Source: Ectothiorhodospiraceae bacterium (lineage in GTDB: Bacteria; Pseudomonadota; Gammaproteobacteria; HK1). Taken from it: DNA of 64,000 bases. The notes under the pieces were generated by a model that was not told where the DNA came from, ran no database searches, and saw only the letters and a program-made list of their open reading frames with translations. The DNA lies in NCBI GenBank assembly GCA_024234875.1, contig JACKNM010000005.1, forward strand, positions 248,001 to 312,000, given 5' to 3'. A program made the position numbers and the translations under genes. How positions within the stretch are numbered: position 1 is the first letter of the stretch; the number at the start of each line of letters is the position of its first letter. This document shows, piece by piece, positions 46,726-55,665 of the stretch.

Positions 46726-47364
46726 CTATCCGGCCGAGCTCCGCCGGAAGACGCAGTACCGCACACCGACCCCGGCGAACTCCGGGTTGCCAGGGAGGTA
46801 GGCGCGCTCGTCGGTCACCTCGATCTGGCTCCACGTTCCGTCCTCGGCGAGCCGGGCGAAGGCGTTCTCGGTGTCACGCAACGCGAAGAGATCGGCGCGT
46901 TGCGTGAGCACCAGCGGTGCGCCCGGTGCCACCACCCGACAGAGCTCCCGGCACACGGCCTCGACATCGGGGAGGTAGCTCAGCACGCCGATGCAGGTCA
47001 GGGCCCCGTACTCGGCCGATGGCAAGGTGGTCGGTAACGCGCTGAGGTCGACCCGGCGCAGCGCTCGGTAGGCGCCCCTGCGCTCTGCGATCGCCAGCGA
47101 GTCGACCGAGAAGTCGATGCCGACGAGGTCGTCGAAGCCGGCACGCCTCAGGGCGCGGCCCACCAGACCGGTGCCGCACCCCACGTCGAGGACGGTGGCG
47201 TCACGAGGGGCGAGCTCACGCAGATAGAGTGCGCTCACCGCGGGTGCCTCGTAGCCCCAGGCGGCGAGGTCCTCGTCGTAGGCTGGCGCCCAGCTGTCGT
47301 AGACGCCGCGAATCTCGCTCGGATCGCTCTCGGCGCGGCCGAGCAGGCCGTCGGTCGGCTCCAT
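46726..47364 (-). CDS. Class I SAM-dependent methyltransferase
   Basis: A 212-residue methyltransferase. The SAM site is TVLDVGCGTGLVGRALRRAG, the post-I acidic residue is in LVGIDFSVDSLAIA, and motif IV is ALTCIGVLSYLPD. N-terminal IRGVYDSWAPAYDEDLAAWGYEAP resembles small-molecule methyltransferases. AGGAG seven bases before the ATG supports the start. It is 94 bases downstream of the metallo-beta-lactamase/cNMP gene on the same strand. The substrate is unknown. Confidence 0.88.
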   Translation of the reverse strand: MEPTDGLLGRAESDPSEIRGVYDSWAPAYDEDLAAWGYEAPAVSALYLRELAPRDATVLDVGCGTGLVGRALRRAGFDDLVGIDFSVDSLAIAERRGAYRALRRVDLSALPTTLPSAEYGALTCIGVLSYLPDVEAVCRELCRVVAPGAPLVLTQRADLFALRDTENAFARLAEDGTWSQIEVTDERAYLPGNPEFAGVGVRYCVFRRSSAG

Positions 47365-47458
47365 CGTGCGCTCCTCGTGCAGTCGGTGCGTGCCAGTCTG
47401 CCAGCTTGCCGGCCAGCACGCGGCCGCGAGCCGGCCCGAGGAGGACGGTGGCGGGTCG

Positions 47459-49669
47459 TCAGCAGCCGGGCGCGGTGCGCAGCGTGCGGAGCTGAAACGC
47501 GAGCTGGGGGCTCGATGCGATCAGCTTCTCGACGCGGTCGGCCGGCATTCGCACCACCGACGCGCTCTCGATGGCGCGAAGCCGACTCGCCCCGGAGGCT
47601 CCGAACGGTTGCCACGAGCCCACGTCGTCGCCCGTCGCGAGCGTCTGGCTCGGCGCCCCCGCTGCGCCGGCAGGGTTGAGCTTCCCGCTCACCACCACGC
47701 CCCAGTGCGTGCCGCCCGCGTCGAGGTCGAGCCACTCGCCCGGCTCCAGGTCGACCACGTCGGCGACGTTGCAGACGCGGTCGAGGACGCAGGCCGAGAG
47801 GCCCTCGAACTGCGGAAGCGAGGCGAGCACCGGGCGCAGGCTCCAACTCGTGAGCAGCCGCCCCTTCATGTGCTCGGCCTCGACGAAGGCGCTGAATGCG
47901 GACTCGGAGAACTCGCAGGCGAGGACCGGGGTGCGAGCGACGACGCTCGCGTTGCGGCGGTTGGCGCCGGTCACGACCGCCATCTCGCCCATCAGATCGC
48001 CGGCCTCGCGCGTGGCGAGGACGCGGAACCGCTCGCCGTCGTGATGAATCACCTCGCAGTAGCCGGTGAGCACCAGGAACACGTCGCCCCAGGTCTCCGA
48101 GCCCTGCTTGATGATCACGTCGCCGGCGTTGAAGCGCTTGATCTTCTTGTTGGTGAAGAGCGTGCTCAGCCAACGGGTGTCGAGCGGGCCGGGGAAGTTG
48201 CCGAGCAGCAGCTCGATGGTGCGTGCGGTGTAGATGTCGGCGTCGGCCTCGATGATGATGTAACGCTTGCCGGAGTCGGCGAGCGAGAACGTGGCGTTGA
48301 AGCGCTCGGGCAGCGACTCGACGTGGACGAAGACCACGCGCTCGGCCTGAGAGCCCAGCGCGTCGGCCGGGTCGCCGTGGATCGGGCCCATGCCGCCGTC
48401 GGCGATGAGCAGGTCGAAGCGCCGGCGATAGAGCTCGCGCAACTTGGCCTCGGTCTCGGCGCGAACCAGCCCCTGCTCGCGCATCTCGCCGATCTCGTTG
48501 AAGGTCTGGATGTCGCCGACCAGGCACACCTCGTGTGCGCGACCGTCGTGGCGCACCCGGAACACCGCCCCGATGGTCGGGATGCTGTGCACGGTATGGT
48601 GCGCGGTGATCTCGAGCCCGTAGTAGTCGAGGGTCTGCCCGGGACGGACCTCGACCAGGTTGAAGTGCTCGCGCACCGCCTCGACCGCCCAGCCGAGCCC
48701 GAGCGCGAGCTTGGTCATCGCCATCTCGAAGATCTCGCGCGTGGTGATCACGTCGAGCCGGTGCGGCATGCGCATCAGTGGCGCCATGTTGCAGTGGTCG
48801 TCGTGGAGGTGCGTGAGGAACATCGAGCGGATCTGGCTGCGCGAGATGCCGCGCGCGCGCAGGTGGTGATCGACGAAGGGGATGGCGTCGATCAGCAGGT
48901 AGTGGCCGTTGGCGCAGAGCACGAAGCCGGTCGAGGGGTGCTCCACCGAGAACCCCGAGGCACCGCCGAGCACCTCCACGCCGAGCTTGGTGAATCCGAT
49001 CGGCACGTAGTCGCCCTGGACTGGATAGGGCGGGACGATCGGCTCGTCCGGATCGAGGTGCACCAGTGCGCGATTCGGCCCCTGGGTGACCTCGAAGCGA
49101 TCGTCGCCGAGTCGGCGCACGACGACGCCGGCGGCGTCGGCGACATCGCCCGCGAACGGGTACGGCTCGAAGAAGCTCTCGACCCGGCGTGGGTCGCCGG
49201 CCTCGTCCTTGATGGCGAAGAAGCGACCGGCGTTCACCCACTCCTCGCGGAGCTCCGGCTCGGTGCCCCAGGCTTCGAGCTCCTCGGCGGTGGGGCCGAG
49301 GAGCGTGAGGCGCAACAGGGCCATGGTCTGGGCGATGTGCTCGGTGTCGCCCACGATGCGCAGTCGTCGGTCGTGCTCCAGGCCGCCGCCGAAGAACAGG
49401 AAGTAGTAGAGGAGGAACTCGACGTTGTTCAGCAGCGCGCCGTCACGCTCGCGACGGTCCGGCAACACGACGGTGTCGAGTGCGCCGGCGCCGGATTTCA
49501 GGAGCGCCTTGAGCACCTCCGGCGGTTGCCCGAACAGCACCACGCGGCCGCGGGCCTCGACCAGCCGACAACCGCTCATCGGTGTCGTCACGGTCATCGG
49601 CGTGTCGGTGCCGACGCCGGGGGTGGGAACTGGCGCCAGCTCCACGCGTGCACCGCGCCGGGCTTCCAT
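47459..49669 (-). CDS. Metallo-beta-lactamase-fold hydrolase fused to cyclic-nucleotide-binding domains
   Basis: A 736-residue multidomain protein. An N-terminal region (1-225) is unrecognised. A metallo-beta-lactamase fold spans about 225-495, with THLHDDHCN (His287, His289, Asp291, His292), HHTVHSIPT, LVGDI, IADGGMGPIHGD and VFVHVES, so both metal sites look complete. A cyclic-nucleotide domain (500-620) has an intact phosphate cassette, GEMAVVTGANRRNASV. A second, degenerate one ends the protein. Family knowledge suggests hydrolysis of a phosphodiester, thioester or lactone controlled by cAMP or cGMP. The substrate is unknown. It lies upstream of the methyltransferase gene. The start ATG at 49669 follows an A/G-poor leader; in-frame Mets at residues 25 and 31 are alternatives. 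Confidence 0.85.
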   Translation of the reverse strand: MEARRGARVELAPVPTPGVGTDTPMTVTTPMSGCRLVEARGRVVLFGQPPEVLKALLKSGAGALDTVVLPDRRERDGALLNNVEFLLYYFLFFGGGLEHDRRLRIVGDTEHIAQTMALLRLTLLGPTAEELEAWGTEPELREEWVNAGRFFAIKDEAGDPRRVESFFEPYPFAGDVADAAGVVVRRLGDDRFEVTQGPNRALVHLDPDEPIVPPYPVQGDYVPIGFTKLGVEVLGGASGFSVEHPSTGFVLCANGHYLLIDAIPFVDHHLRARGISRSQIRSMFLTHLHDDHCNMAPLMRMPHRLDVITTREIFEMAMTKLALGLGWAVEAVREHFNLVEVRPGQTLDYYGLEITAHHTVHSIPTIGAVFRVRHDGRAHEVCLVGDIQTFNEIGEMREQGLVRAETEAKLRELYRRRFDLLIADGGMGPIHGDPADALGSQAERVVFVHVESLPERFNATFSLADSGKRYIIIEADADIYTARTIELLLGNFPGPLDTRWLSTLFTNKKIKRFNAGDVIIKQGSETWGDVFLVLTGYCEVIHHDGERFRVLATREAGDLMGEMAVVTGANRRNASVVARTPVLACEFSESAFSAFVEAEHMKGRLLTSWSLRPVLASLPQFEGLSACVLDRVCNVADVVDLEPGEWLDLDAGGTHWGVVVSGKLNPAGAAGAPSQTLATGDDVGSWQPFGASGASRLRAIESASVVRMPADRVEKLIASSPQLAFQLRTLRTAPGC

Positions 49670-49918
49670 CGATGTTTCTCCCCCTCTCCTGCGTCGGGAG
49701 TCTAGTCCACGTCTGGCGAGGACACTGCGACGGGCTCGACGTTTGGCGATGCCGATTGGCGGGCGAGGGGGGCAGTTTGCGGAGCGCGGGCCTCGGTCAC
49801 GGCCTCCGGCCGGGGCACGGGCCGGACGGCGAGCGGCCCGGACAGCTCCGTCCGAGCGCGGGGCCCGCCGCGGGGTCGCCGCGGGTGGGTGTCACGACGA
49901 GGATGGGGCGCCGCGGCT

Positions 49919-51076
49919 TCAGCGCTCGGCCGCGTGGGCGAGGAGGGCGTCCAGGGCTCCGAACCAGGTGGTCACCGCCTCGTCGAGCGTGGAATGCATG
50001 ACCGCGCTCCACCCCGCGTGCTGCTCGTCGAGCAGCCCGGCCATGGTGTGCATCAGCTCGGGGCGCTCGAGGTGAGCGGTGACCCGATTGACCGCGTAGT
50101 CGGCCGCGACGCCGGCCGCCAGCCCGATCGCCGCGCCGACCGGGCCGCCGGCGGCACCCGCCGCGCCGGCCGCGCCGCTGGCAGTGCGCGCGGCCGCCGC
50201 GCGGGCGAGGGCGGCCCCGGCGGCAGCACCGGCGGCGCGCCCGATGCCGGCGGCCGCGAGCCCGAGCCCGGTGCCGCGCAGCACCTCCAGCGCGCCGCGG
50301 TCGAACCGCGAGCCGGGTAGGCGGCGGGTGCGCGCTTCCCAGTCGAGGGCGAGGCGGGCCTCGGTCGCATCCCAGGTCCCGGACTCGATCGTGATCCCGG
50401 CCCGCGCCAGGGCTCGCAGGCGGCGGTCCAGCGCGTCGACGGCGCGCAGGTAATCCGTCTCCAGTGAGGAGAGCGCCGCGCGCAGTGCCGCCTCCAGGCG
50501 CGACTGCGCGCCCGCGGGGTCGAGGACCGTCTCGGCGTAGCGACGCTCGAGCAACGCCTCGGTGTCGCGCTCGACCGCCTCTCCCAGGGTCAGCAGGCTC
50601 GGGCGGAGCAGGTGGGTGCCGGCGGAGACCGCCTGGTGGCCGAGCAGTCGCCATGCCGTCGGCCACGCCAGATACCAGTCGACGAAGTCCGCCGATCGCG
50701 CGTGCATGGCGTCGAAGACCGCGGCGGTCTCCGCGTCGAGCACCGCGCGCGCGCGGGCGACGGCGCCGGCTCGGGCCCCGGCCAGGGCGGCGGTCTCGGC
50801 GCGCGCGAAGGCCGCCACCAGGTCGGCATCGACCCGAGCGTGGAGCAGGCCGCCGGCGCCGTCGCCGACGATCACCAGACGGGGCTCGCGAGCGCCCGAT
50901 CGGGCGGCGGTGTCGTCGCGATCCAGGGCGTCCGCACGCCAGAGGTCCACGGCACTCCGTATCAGCCCCGGGCCGGCCCAGATCGCGGCCAGCACCAGCA
51001 CCGTTGAGAGCACCAGCATGGTGCGCGCGGAGCGCGGGGTCCGCGCGGCGGCGGCGATCGTCGTGGCCGTGCGCAT
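49919..51076 (-). CDS. Uncharacterised membrane-anchored protein
   Basis: I do not recognise this 385-residue protein. It has one N-terminal membrane helix (TMLVLSTVLVLAAIWAG, about 19-35), then a helical, Ala- and Arg-rich body likely facing the periplasm. A strongly Gly/Ala-rich stretch (about 275-340, repeated GAAGAA patterns) could insert into membranes, much as in glycine-zipper proteins. The start at 51076 has AGAGGA about 13 bases upstream; the frame is open for 48 more codons with an ATG at 51148. It is divergent from the fluoride channel gene. Codon position bias and a normal frame support it being real. Confidence 0.65.
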   Translation of the reverse strand: MRTATTIAAAARTPRSARTMLVLSTVLVLAAIWAGPGLIRSAVDLWRADALDRDDTAARSGAREPRLVIVGDGAGGLLHARVDADLVAAFARAETAALAGARAGAVARARAVLDAETAAVFDAMHARSADFVDWYLAWPTAWRLLGHQAVSAGTHLLRPSLLTLGEAVERDTEALLERRYAETVLDPAGAQSRLEAALRAALSSLETDYLRAVDALDRRLRALARAGITIESGTWDATEARLALDWEARTRRLPGSRFDRGALEVLRGTGLGLAAAGIGRAAGAAAGAALARAAAARTASGAAGAAGAAGGPVGAAIGLAAGVAADYAVNRVTAHLERPELMHTMAGLLDEQHAGWSAVMHSTLDEAVTTWFGALDALLAHAAER

Positions 51077-51207
51077 GGTCGTGCACCGTCCTCTCGAGGC
51101 TGCCCGCCTCGAGCCGAGTTGGCTCGCGGGCGGCGGTTCGACAATCATAGGTGCCCCGCGTCGGGTGCGCAGTGCCGGCTCGGGGTGGGTCAGGGGAGAG
51201 TGGGCGG

Positions 51208-51582
51208 ATGACCGATACACTCAGCATCGCCGCCGGGGGCGCGCTCGGGGCGCTCGCGCGGTACTGGGTCTCCACCGCGGTGTACGCCCTGCTCGGGCGC
51301 GGCTTTCCCTACGGGACCCTGGTGGTCAACGTCGTGGGCAGCGCCGCGATGGGATTCCTGTACGTGATGGTGCTCGAGCGCACGGACCTGGGGCCGGCTT
51401 GGCGCGGCGCCTTGCTGGTCGGCTTTCTCGGGGCGTTCACCACCTTTTCCTCCTTCTCGCTGGAGACGCTCGCGTTGCTCGAGAACGGGATGCGGCTGCG
51501 GGCGGCGGGGAACGTGGTGGCGAGCGTGCTGCTCTGCCTGCTGGCCTGCTGGGTGGGGCTGGTGATCGCGCGGCGCCTCTGA
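51208..51582 (+). CDS. crcB: Fluoride channel FluC/CrcB
   Basis: A 124-residue, four-helix membrane protein that lets fluoride leave the cell as a dual-topology dimer. Hallmarks are GGALGALARYW, GTLVVNVVGSAAMGF (pore Asn) and the Phe-box GFLGAFTTFSSFSLET. GGGGAGAG upstream supports the ATG at 51208, 19 codons inside the longest frame. No fluoride riboswitch was recognised in the 131 bases upstream. Confidence 0.95.
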   Translation: MTDTLSIAAGGALGALARYWVSTAVYALLGRGFPYGTLVVNVVGSAAMGFLYVMVLERTDLGPAWRGALLVGFLGAFTTFSSFSLETLALLENGMRLRAAGNVVASVLLCLLACWVGLVIARRL

Positions 51583-51669
51583 GCCCGGCGTCGGGTCGGG
51601 GCTGGGGCCTCGTTGCGGGGCGACGCGCGCCGCCGACTTCGTGGATGGGTCAGCACGTCTTAATGACGC

Positions 51670-51698
51670 TTGAAACATCACCATCCAGGTGCTAGAAG
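51670..51698 (+). promoter_or_regulatory. Sigma70-like promoter of the XRE-hyf operon
   Basis: TTGAAA (51670-51675) and TAGAAG (51693-51698) are spaced by 17 bases in a distinctly AT-rich island (about 51655-51720) in otherwise GC-rich DNA. The predicted start is near 51705, 30 bases before the regulator's TTG codon. Confidence 0.55.
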
Positions 51699-51702
51699 TA
51701 AT

Positions 51703-51718
51703 GCCTCACGTCTGAGGC
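51703..51718 (+). promoter_or_regulatory. Inverted repeat at the hyf-operon start site, likely operator
   Basis: GCCTCA-CGTC-TGAGGC is a perfect 6-4-6 palindrome placed on the predicted transcription start. XRE-type dimers bind such repeats, and a protein here would block polymerase, so self-repression by the first gene is likely. A shorter GTC-TTAAT-GAC dyad overlaps the region just upstream of the -35. Confidence 0.45.
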
Positions 51719-51734
51719 TCCAGGTGTCGGTGCC

Positions 51735-52034
51735 TTGATCACCGCCAATCAGATGCGCGCCGCTCGCGCGCTGCTCGGGATCGGGCAGCGTGAGCTGGCC
51801 GATCTCGCCGGTCTGTCGCTTCCCACCATCCAGCGCATGGAGGGGAGTGACGGTGTGGTGCGCGGCAATGTCGACTCCCTGATGAAGCTGATCGCGGGCC
51901 TGGAGGCAGCGGGCATCGAGATCATCGGGGCCGGTGCCACCAGCGTCGGGTCCGGGCGCGGCGTGCGGCTGCGCACCGATCCGAGCACGGGCACGCACGA
52001 CTCGCCCTCGCCCGGGCCGTCGAGACGGCCTTGA
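51735..52034 (+). CDS. XRE-family helix-turn-helix regulator
   Basis: A 99-residue DNA-binding protein. ITANQMRAARALLGIGQRELADLAGLSLPTIQRME is a classic XRE helix-turn-helix (residues 2-36, shown here as the family pattern); the rest is a short Ser/Pro-rich tail. The start is a TTG at 51735; an ATG at 51753 would cut into the first helix. Its stop overlaps the TTG start of the hyfB-like gene (TTGA), so it is the first gene of that operon and probably controls it through the palindrome just upstream. The effector, if any, is unknown. Confidence 0.82.
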   Translation: MITANQMRAARALLGIGQRELADLAGLSLPTIQRMEGSDGVVRGNVDSLMKLIAGLEAAGIEIIGAGATSVGSGRGVRLRTDPSTGTHDSPSPGPSRRP

Positions 52035-54043
52035 GCGCGGTGCTCGCGCTGCTCGCCTGCGCGGCCGGGTTGCTCGGACTCGGCGTGGTCGGGGTGGTCG
52101 GCGGTCGTGGCCGTGTCGGCGCGGCGGTGGTCTATCTCGGCTCCGCCACGGTCTGCGCGCTGGCGGCGGTGAGTGCGATCGGGGTCCTGCTCGGCGGCGA
52201 GCCGGTCTCGGAGGTGGTGTTGCCGATCGGGCTGCCGTGGCTCGGCGCCCATTTTCGGATCGATGCGCTGAGCGCGCTGTTCGTGGTGCTGGTCGACGTC
52301 GGTGGCGCCGCGGCTGCGGTCTACGGGCTCGGCCACGGTCGTCACGAGGGGCATCCACGTCGGGTGCTGCCGTTCTTTCCTGCCTTCCTCGCCGCCATGC
52401 ACCTGGTGCTGCTCGCGGACGACGCCTTCACGTTCCTGTTCTGCTGGGAGCTGATGTCGCTGGTCTCCTGGGCGCTGGTGATGGCGCACCATCAGCAGGG
52501 CGACAACACGCGCGCGGGCTACGTCTATCTGCTGATGGCGGGATTCGGGACCCTGGCGCTGTTGCTCGCGCTCGCGTTGCTCGCCGGGTCGGAGGGCGGC
52601 TACGCCTTCGCCGACATGCGCGCGGTCGAGCCGGCGCCCCACGTCGCGGCCTTGGTGGTCGTCCTCGTCCTCGTCGGTGCGGGCTCGAAGGCGGGCCTGC
52701 TCCCGCTCCATGTCTGGCTGCCCCTCGCGCACCCGGCGGCGCCGAGCCACGTCTCGGCGCTGATGAGCGGCGTGATGACCAAGGTGGCGGTCTACGGGTT
52801 CGTGCGCATCGTGCTCGACTTGCTGGCGACGCCGCCGTGGTGGGCCGGGCTCGCGGTGCTGCTGCTCGGCGCGGTGACCGCGGTGGTCGGGGTGCTGCAC
52901 GCGCTGATGGAGCGCGACATCAAGCGCATGCTGGCCTACAGCACCATCGAGAACGTCGGCATCGTGTTCGTCGGCGTCGGGCTCGCGCTCGCCTTCGACG
53001 CCCACGGCATGGGTGCGGCGGCGGCCCTGGCGTTGACCGCGGCGTTGCTCCACGCGGCCAATCACTCGTGGTTCAAGAGCCTGCTCTTCCTCGGCGCCGG
53101 CGCGGTGCTGGTCGCGACCGGGGAGCGCGACATGGATGCGCAGGGCGGGCTGATTCACCGCATGCCGGTCACCGCGTTCACCTTCCTGGTCGGCTGCGCC
53201 GCGATCTCCGCGCTCCCGCCGCTCAACGGCTTCGCCTCCGAGTGGCTGCTGTTCCAGGCGGTGCTGCAGAGTCCGCAGATCGAGCAGTGGGGTCTGCGCA
53301 TCCTGGTGCCCGGTGTCGGTGGGTTGCTGGCGCTCGCCGCCGCGCTCGCCGCGGCCTGCTTCGTGCGCGCCTTCGGGGTGGTCTTCCTCGGCCGCCCACG
53401 CACCCCGGCGGCGATGCGCGCGGCCGAGGTCGATCGCGCCTCGCTGGCGGCGATGGTCGCGCTGGTGGTGCTGTGCGTGCTGGCCGGCATCGTCCCCGGG
53501 GTGTTGATCGACGCGCTGGCGCCGGTGACCTCGGCCCTGCTCGATGCGCGTCTGCCGACCCAGGCGGCGCTCGGCTGGCTCACCGTGGTGCCGATCGCCG
53601 AAGGGCGCAGCAGCTACAACGGGCTGCTGGTATTCGTGTTCATCGCGGTGAGCGCGTGGCTCACGGTGCGAGTCGTGCATCGCCTCGCCTCGGACCGGTT
53701 GCGCCGTGGACCGGCCTGGGACTGCGGATTCCCCGATGCGAGCCCACTCACGCAGTACGCGTCCGGTAGCTTCGCGCAACCGATTCGGCGCGTGTTCGGG
53801 ACCACGGTGTTCGCCGCCCGCGAGACGGTGGAGATGCCACCGCCCGGCGACGGGCGAGCCGCCCGCCATCGGGTCACGTTGCTGGATCCGGCCTGGCGCT
53901 GGATCTACGACCCGATCACCGCCGCCGTCGCCGGTGCCTCGTTGCGCCTGAACGCGATGCAGTTCCTCACCATCCGCCGCTACCTCGGCATGGTGTTCCT
54001 CGCACTGGTCGGGCTCCTGCTGGTGATCGCGATATGGCGGTGA
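52031..54043 (+). CDS. hyfB: HyfB-like proton-pumping antiporter subunit
   Basis: A 670-residue membrane protein of the NuoL/M/N and Mrp antiporter family, matching hydrogenase-4 subunit B. It has about 16 helices. Ion-path residues are seen: the Glu in FCWELMSLVSWALV, the Lys in GSKAGLLPLHVWLPLAHPAA, the Lys in SALMSGVMTKVAVYG, and HAANHSWFKSLLFLGAG. The start is TTG, coupled to the regulator's stop. In hydrogenase 4 this subunit moves protons across the membrane when electrons flow through the peripheral arm. It overlaps the next gene by ten bases. Confidence 0.9.
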   Translation: MSAVLALLACAAGLLGLGVVGVVGGRGRVGAAVVYLGSATVCALAAVSAIGVLLGGEPVSEVVLPIGLPWLGAHFRIDALSALFVVLVDVGGAAAAVYGLGHGRHEGHPRRVLPFFPAFLAAMHLVLLADDAFTFLFCWELMSLVSWALVMAHHQQGDNTRAGYVYLLMAGFGTLALLLALALLAGSEGGYAFADMRAVEPAPHVAALVVVLVLVGAGSKAGLLPLHVWLPLAHPAAPSHVSALMSGVMTKVAVYGFVRIVLDLLATPPWWAGLAVLLLGAVTAVVGVLHALMERDIKRMLAYSTIENVGIVFVGVGLALAFDAHGMGAAAALALTAALLHAANHSWFKSLLFLGAGAVLVATGERDMDAQGGLIHRMPVTAFTFLVGCAAISALPPLNGFASEWLLFQAVLQSPQIEQWGLRILVPGVGGLLALAAALAAACFVRAFGVVFLGRPRTPAAMRAAEVDRASLAAMVALVVLCVLAGIVPGVLIDALAPVTSALLDARLPTQAALGWLTVVPIAEGRSSYNGLLVFVFIAVSAWLTVRVVHRLASDRLRRGPAWDCGFPDASPLTQYASGSFAQPIRRVFGTTVFAARETVEMPPPGDGRAARHRVTLLDPAWRWIYDPITAAVAGASLRLNAMQFLTIRRYLGMVFLALVGLLLVIAIWR

Positions 54044-55002
54044 GTGCCGAGACCGTGGTCGACCTGATGGTGCAGGGCGTGCAGATGGCGCTGGTGCTGG
54101 TGCTCGCGCCGCTGCTGACCGGTGTGGTCCGCAAGGTGAAGGCGCGCCTGCTGCGGCGGCGGGGACCGTCGGTGCTCCAGCCGTACCGCGATCTCGCCCG
54201 CCTGCTGCGCAAGGAGGTGGTGCTGGCCGAGAACGCCTCGTGGCTGTTTCGCGTCATCCCCTACATCGTGTTCGCGGCGACCTGGGTGGCGGCGGCGCTG
54301 GTCCCGACCTTCGCGCGCGGGCTGGTGTTCAGCTGGGCGGCGGATCTGCTGGTCATCATCGCGCTGCTCGGCACCGCGCGCTTCTTCCTCGCCCTCGCCG
54401 GCATGGACATCGGTACCAGTTTCGGCGGGATCGGCGCGAGCCGCGAGGTGATGATCGCCTCGGTTGCCGAGCCGGCGATGATTCTCGTCGTGTTCACCCT
54501 CGCCCTGGTCGCGGGCTCGACCCAGCTCTCGACCGTCGCCGCGCACATGGCGACTGCCGACGTCGGTCTGCGGGTGTCCCTCGGGCTCGCGCTGGTGGCG
54601 CTGATCATGGTGGCGCTGGCGGAGAACGCGCGGATCCCGGTCGACAACCCGGCGACCCATCTCGAGCTGACCATGGTCCACGAGGCGATGGTGCTCGAGT
54701 ACTCCGGACGGCACCTGGCGATGATCGAGCTCGCGGCGGCGCTGAAGCTGCTGCTCTACGCGTCGCTGGTGGTCGGGGTCTTCCTGCCCTGGGGGATGGC
54801 GTCACCCGGGGCCGGGCTCGCCGCACACCTCGTCGGTGGCGCGACCTACGTGGTGAAGCTCGCCGTCGCCGCCTTCGCGCTCGCCCTGTTCGAGACGTCG
54901 ATCGCGAAGATGCGCGTGTTCCGGGTTCCGGACTTCATCGGCGCGGCGCTGATGCTCGGTCTGCTCGGCACGCTGCTGCTGTTCGTGTCGAGGAGCCTCT
55001 AG
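54034..55002 (+). CDS. hyfC: HyfC/HycD-like (NuoH-type) membrane subunit
   Basis: A 322-residue membrane subunit that links the electron-transfer arm to the ion pumps, equivalent to NuoH of complex I. It has about eight helices, the cytoplasmic loop RRGPSVLQPYRDLARLLRKE, and the acid-rich loop ENARIPVDNPATHLELTMVH with EAMVLEYSG, typical of HycD/HyfC. Acidic residues there form the entrance to the coupling path. It starts inside the end of the hyfB-like gene and abuts the hyfE-like gene. Confidence 0.92.
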   Translation: MAVSAETVVDLMVQGVQMALVLVLAPLLTGVVRKVKARLLRRRGPSVLQPYRDLARLLRKEVVLAENASWLFRVIPYIVFAATWVAAALVPTFARGLVFSWAADLLVIIALLGTARFFLALAGMDIGTSFGGIGASREVMIASVAEPAMILVVFTLALVAGSTQLSTVAAHMATADVGLRVSLGLALVALIMVALAENARIPVDNPATHLELTMVHEAMVLEYSGRHLAMIELAAALKLLLYASLVVGVFLPWGMASPGAGLAAHLVGGATYVVKLAVAAFALALFETSIAKMRVFRVPDFIGAALMLGLLGTLLLFVSRSL

Positions 55003-55665
55003 ATGGGCACGCTCGAGTTCGACGTCGCCCACTTGCTGGCCGGGGGCCTGGTGCTGGTCAGCTTCGTCATGCTCTACCAGGACCGGCTCTACGCGTTGCT
55101 CAACGTGTTCGCGTTGCATTCGGTGGTGCTGTCGGTGTCGGTCGGCTGGCAGGCATTCGTCCAGGATGCGCCGCACCTCTACCTGACCGCGCTGATCGCG
55201 TTGGTGTTCAAGGCGATCGTGATCCCGGTAGCGCTCCACCGCATCATCCAGCGGCTCGGCATCCACCGTGAGATCGAGACCGTGGTCGGTGTCGGCGCCA
55301 CCATGCTGGTGGGGATGGGGCTGGTGGCACTGTCGATGGTGGTGATGCTGCGGGTCACCGCCGATGCCGATCCGCTGGCGCGCGAGGATCTCGCGTTCGC
55401 GCTCTCGATCGTGCTCCTCGGGCTGCTGGTGATGGTCACCCGGCGCAATGCGGTGAGCCAGGTGGTCGGCTTCATGTCGCTCGAGAACGGGCTCGTGCTC
55501 GCCGCGACCGGGGCCAAGGGGATGCCGCTGGTGGTGGAGATCAGCGTCGCGTTCTCGATCCTGATCGCGTTCATCGTCATCGGGATCTTCCTGTTCCGGA
55601 TCCGCGAGCGCTTCGACACCGTCGACATCGGCGCGCTCGACGTGTTCCGCGGAGAGCGACGATGA
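55003..55665 (+). CDS. hyfE: HyfE-like (NuoK-type) membrane subunit
   Basis: A 220-residue protein with about six helices, matching hydrogenase-4 component E, whose C-terminal half corresponds to NuoK. Landmarks are LYALLNVFALHSVVLSVSVGW, the Lys-containing ALIALVFKAIVIPVALHRI, and the NuoK-like VVGFMSLENGLVLAATGAKG with its membrane Glu. It starts directly after the preceding stop and overlaps the next gene as ATGA. Confidence 0.9.
   Translation: MGTLEFDVAHLLAGGLVLVSFVMLYQDRLYALLNVFALHSVVLSVSVGWQAFVQDAPHLYLTALIALVFKAIVIPVALHRIIQRLGIHREIETVVGVGATMLVGMGLVALSMVVMLRVTADADPLAREDLAFALSIVLLGLLVMVTRRNAVSQVVGFMSLENGLVLAATGAKGMPLVVEISVAFSILIAFIVIGIFLFRIRERFDTVDIGALDVFRGERR

Noticed and set aside
51077..51207. 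Fluoride riboswitch before crcB
   Set aside because: The expected conserved crcB-motif segments were not found in the leader.
51749..53869. 706-codon minus-strand frame over the hyfB-like gene
   Set aside because: His/Arg/Gln-rich shadow; the membrane protein on the plus strand has all family residues.
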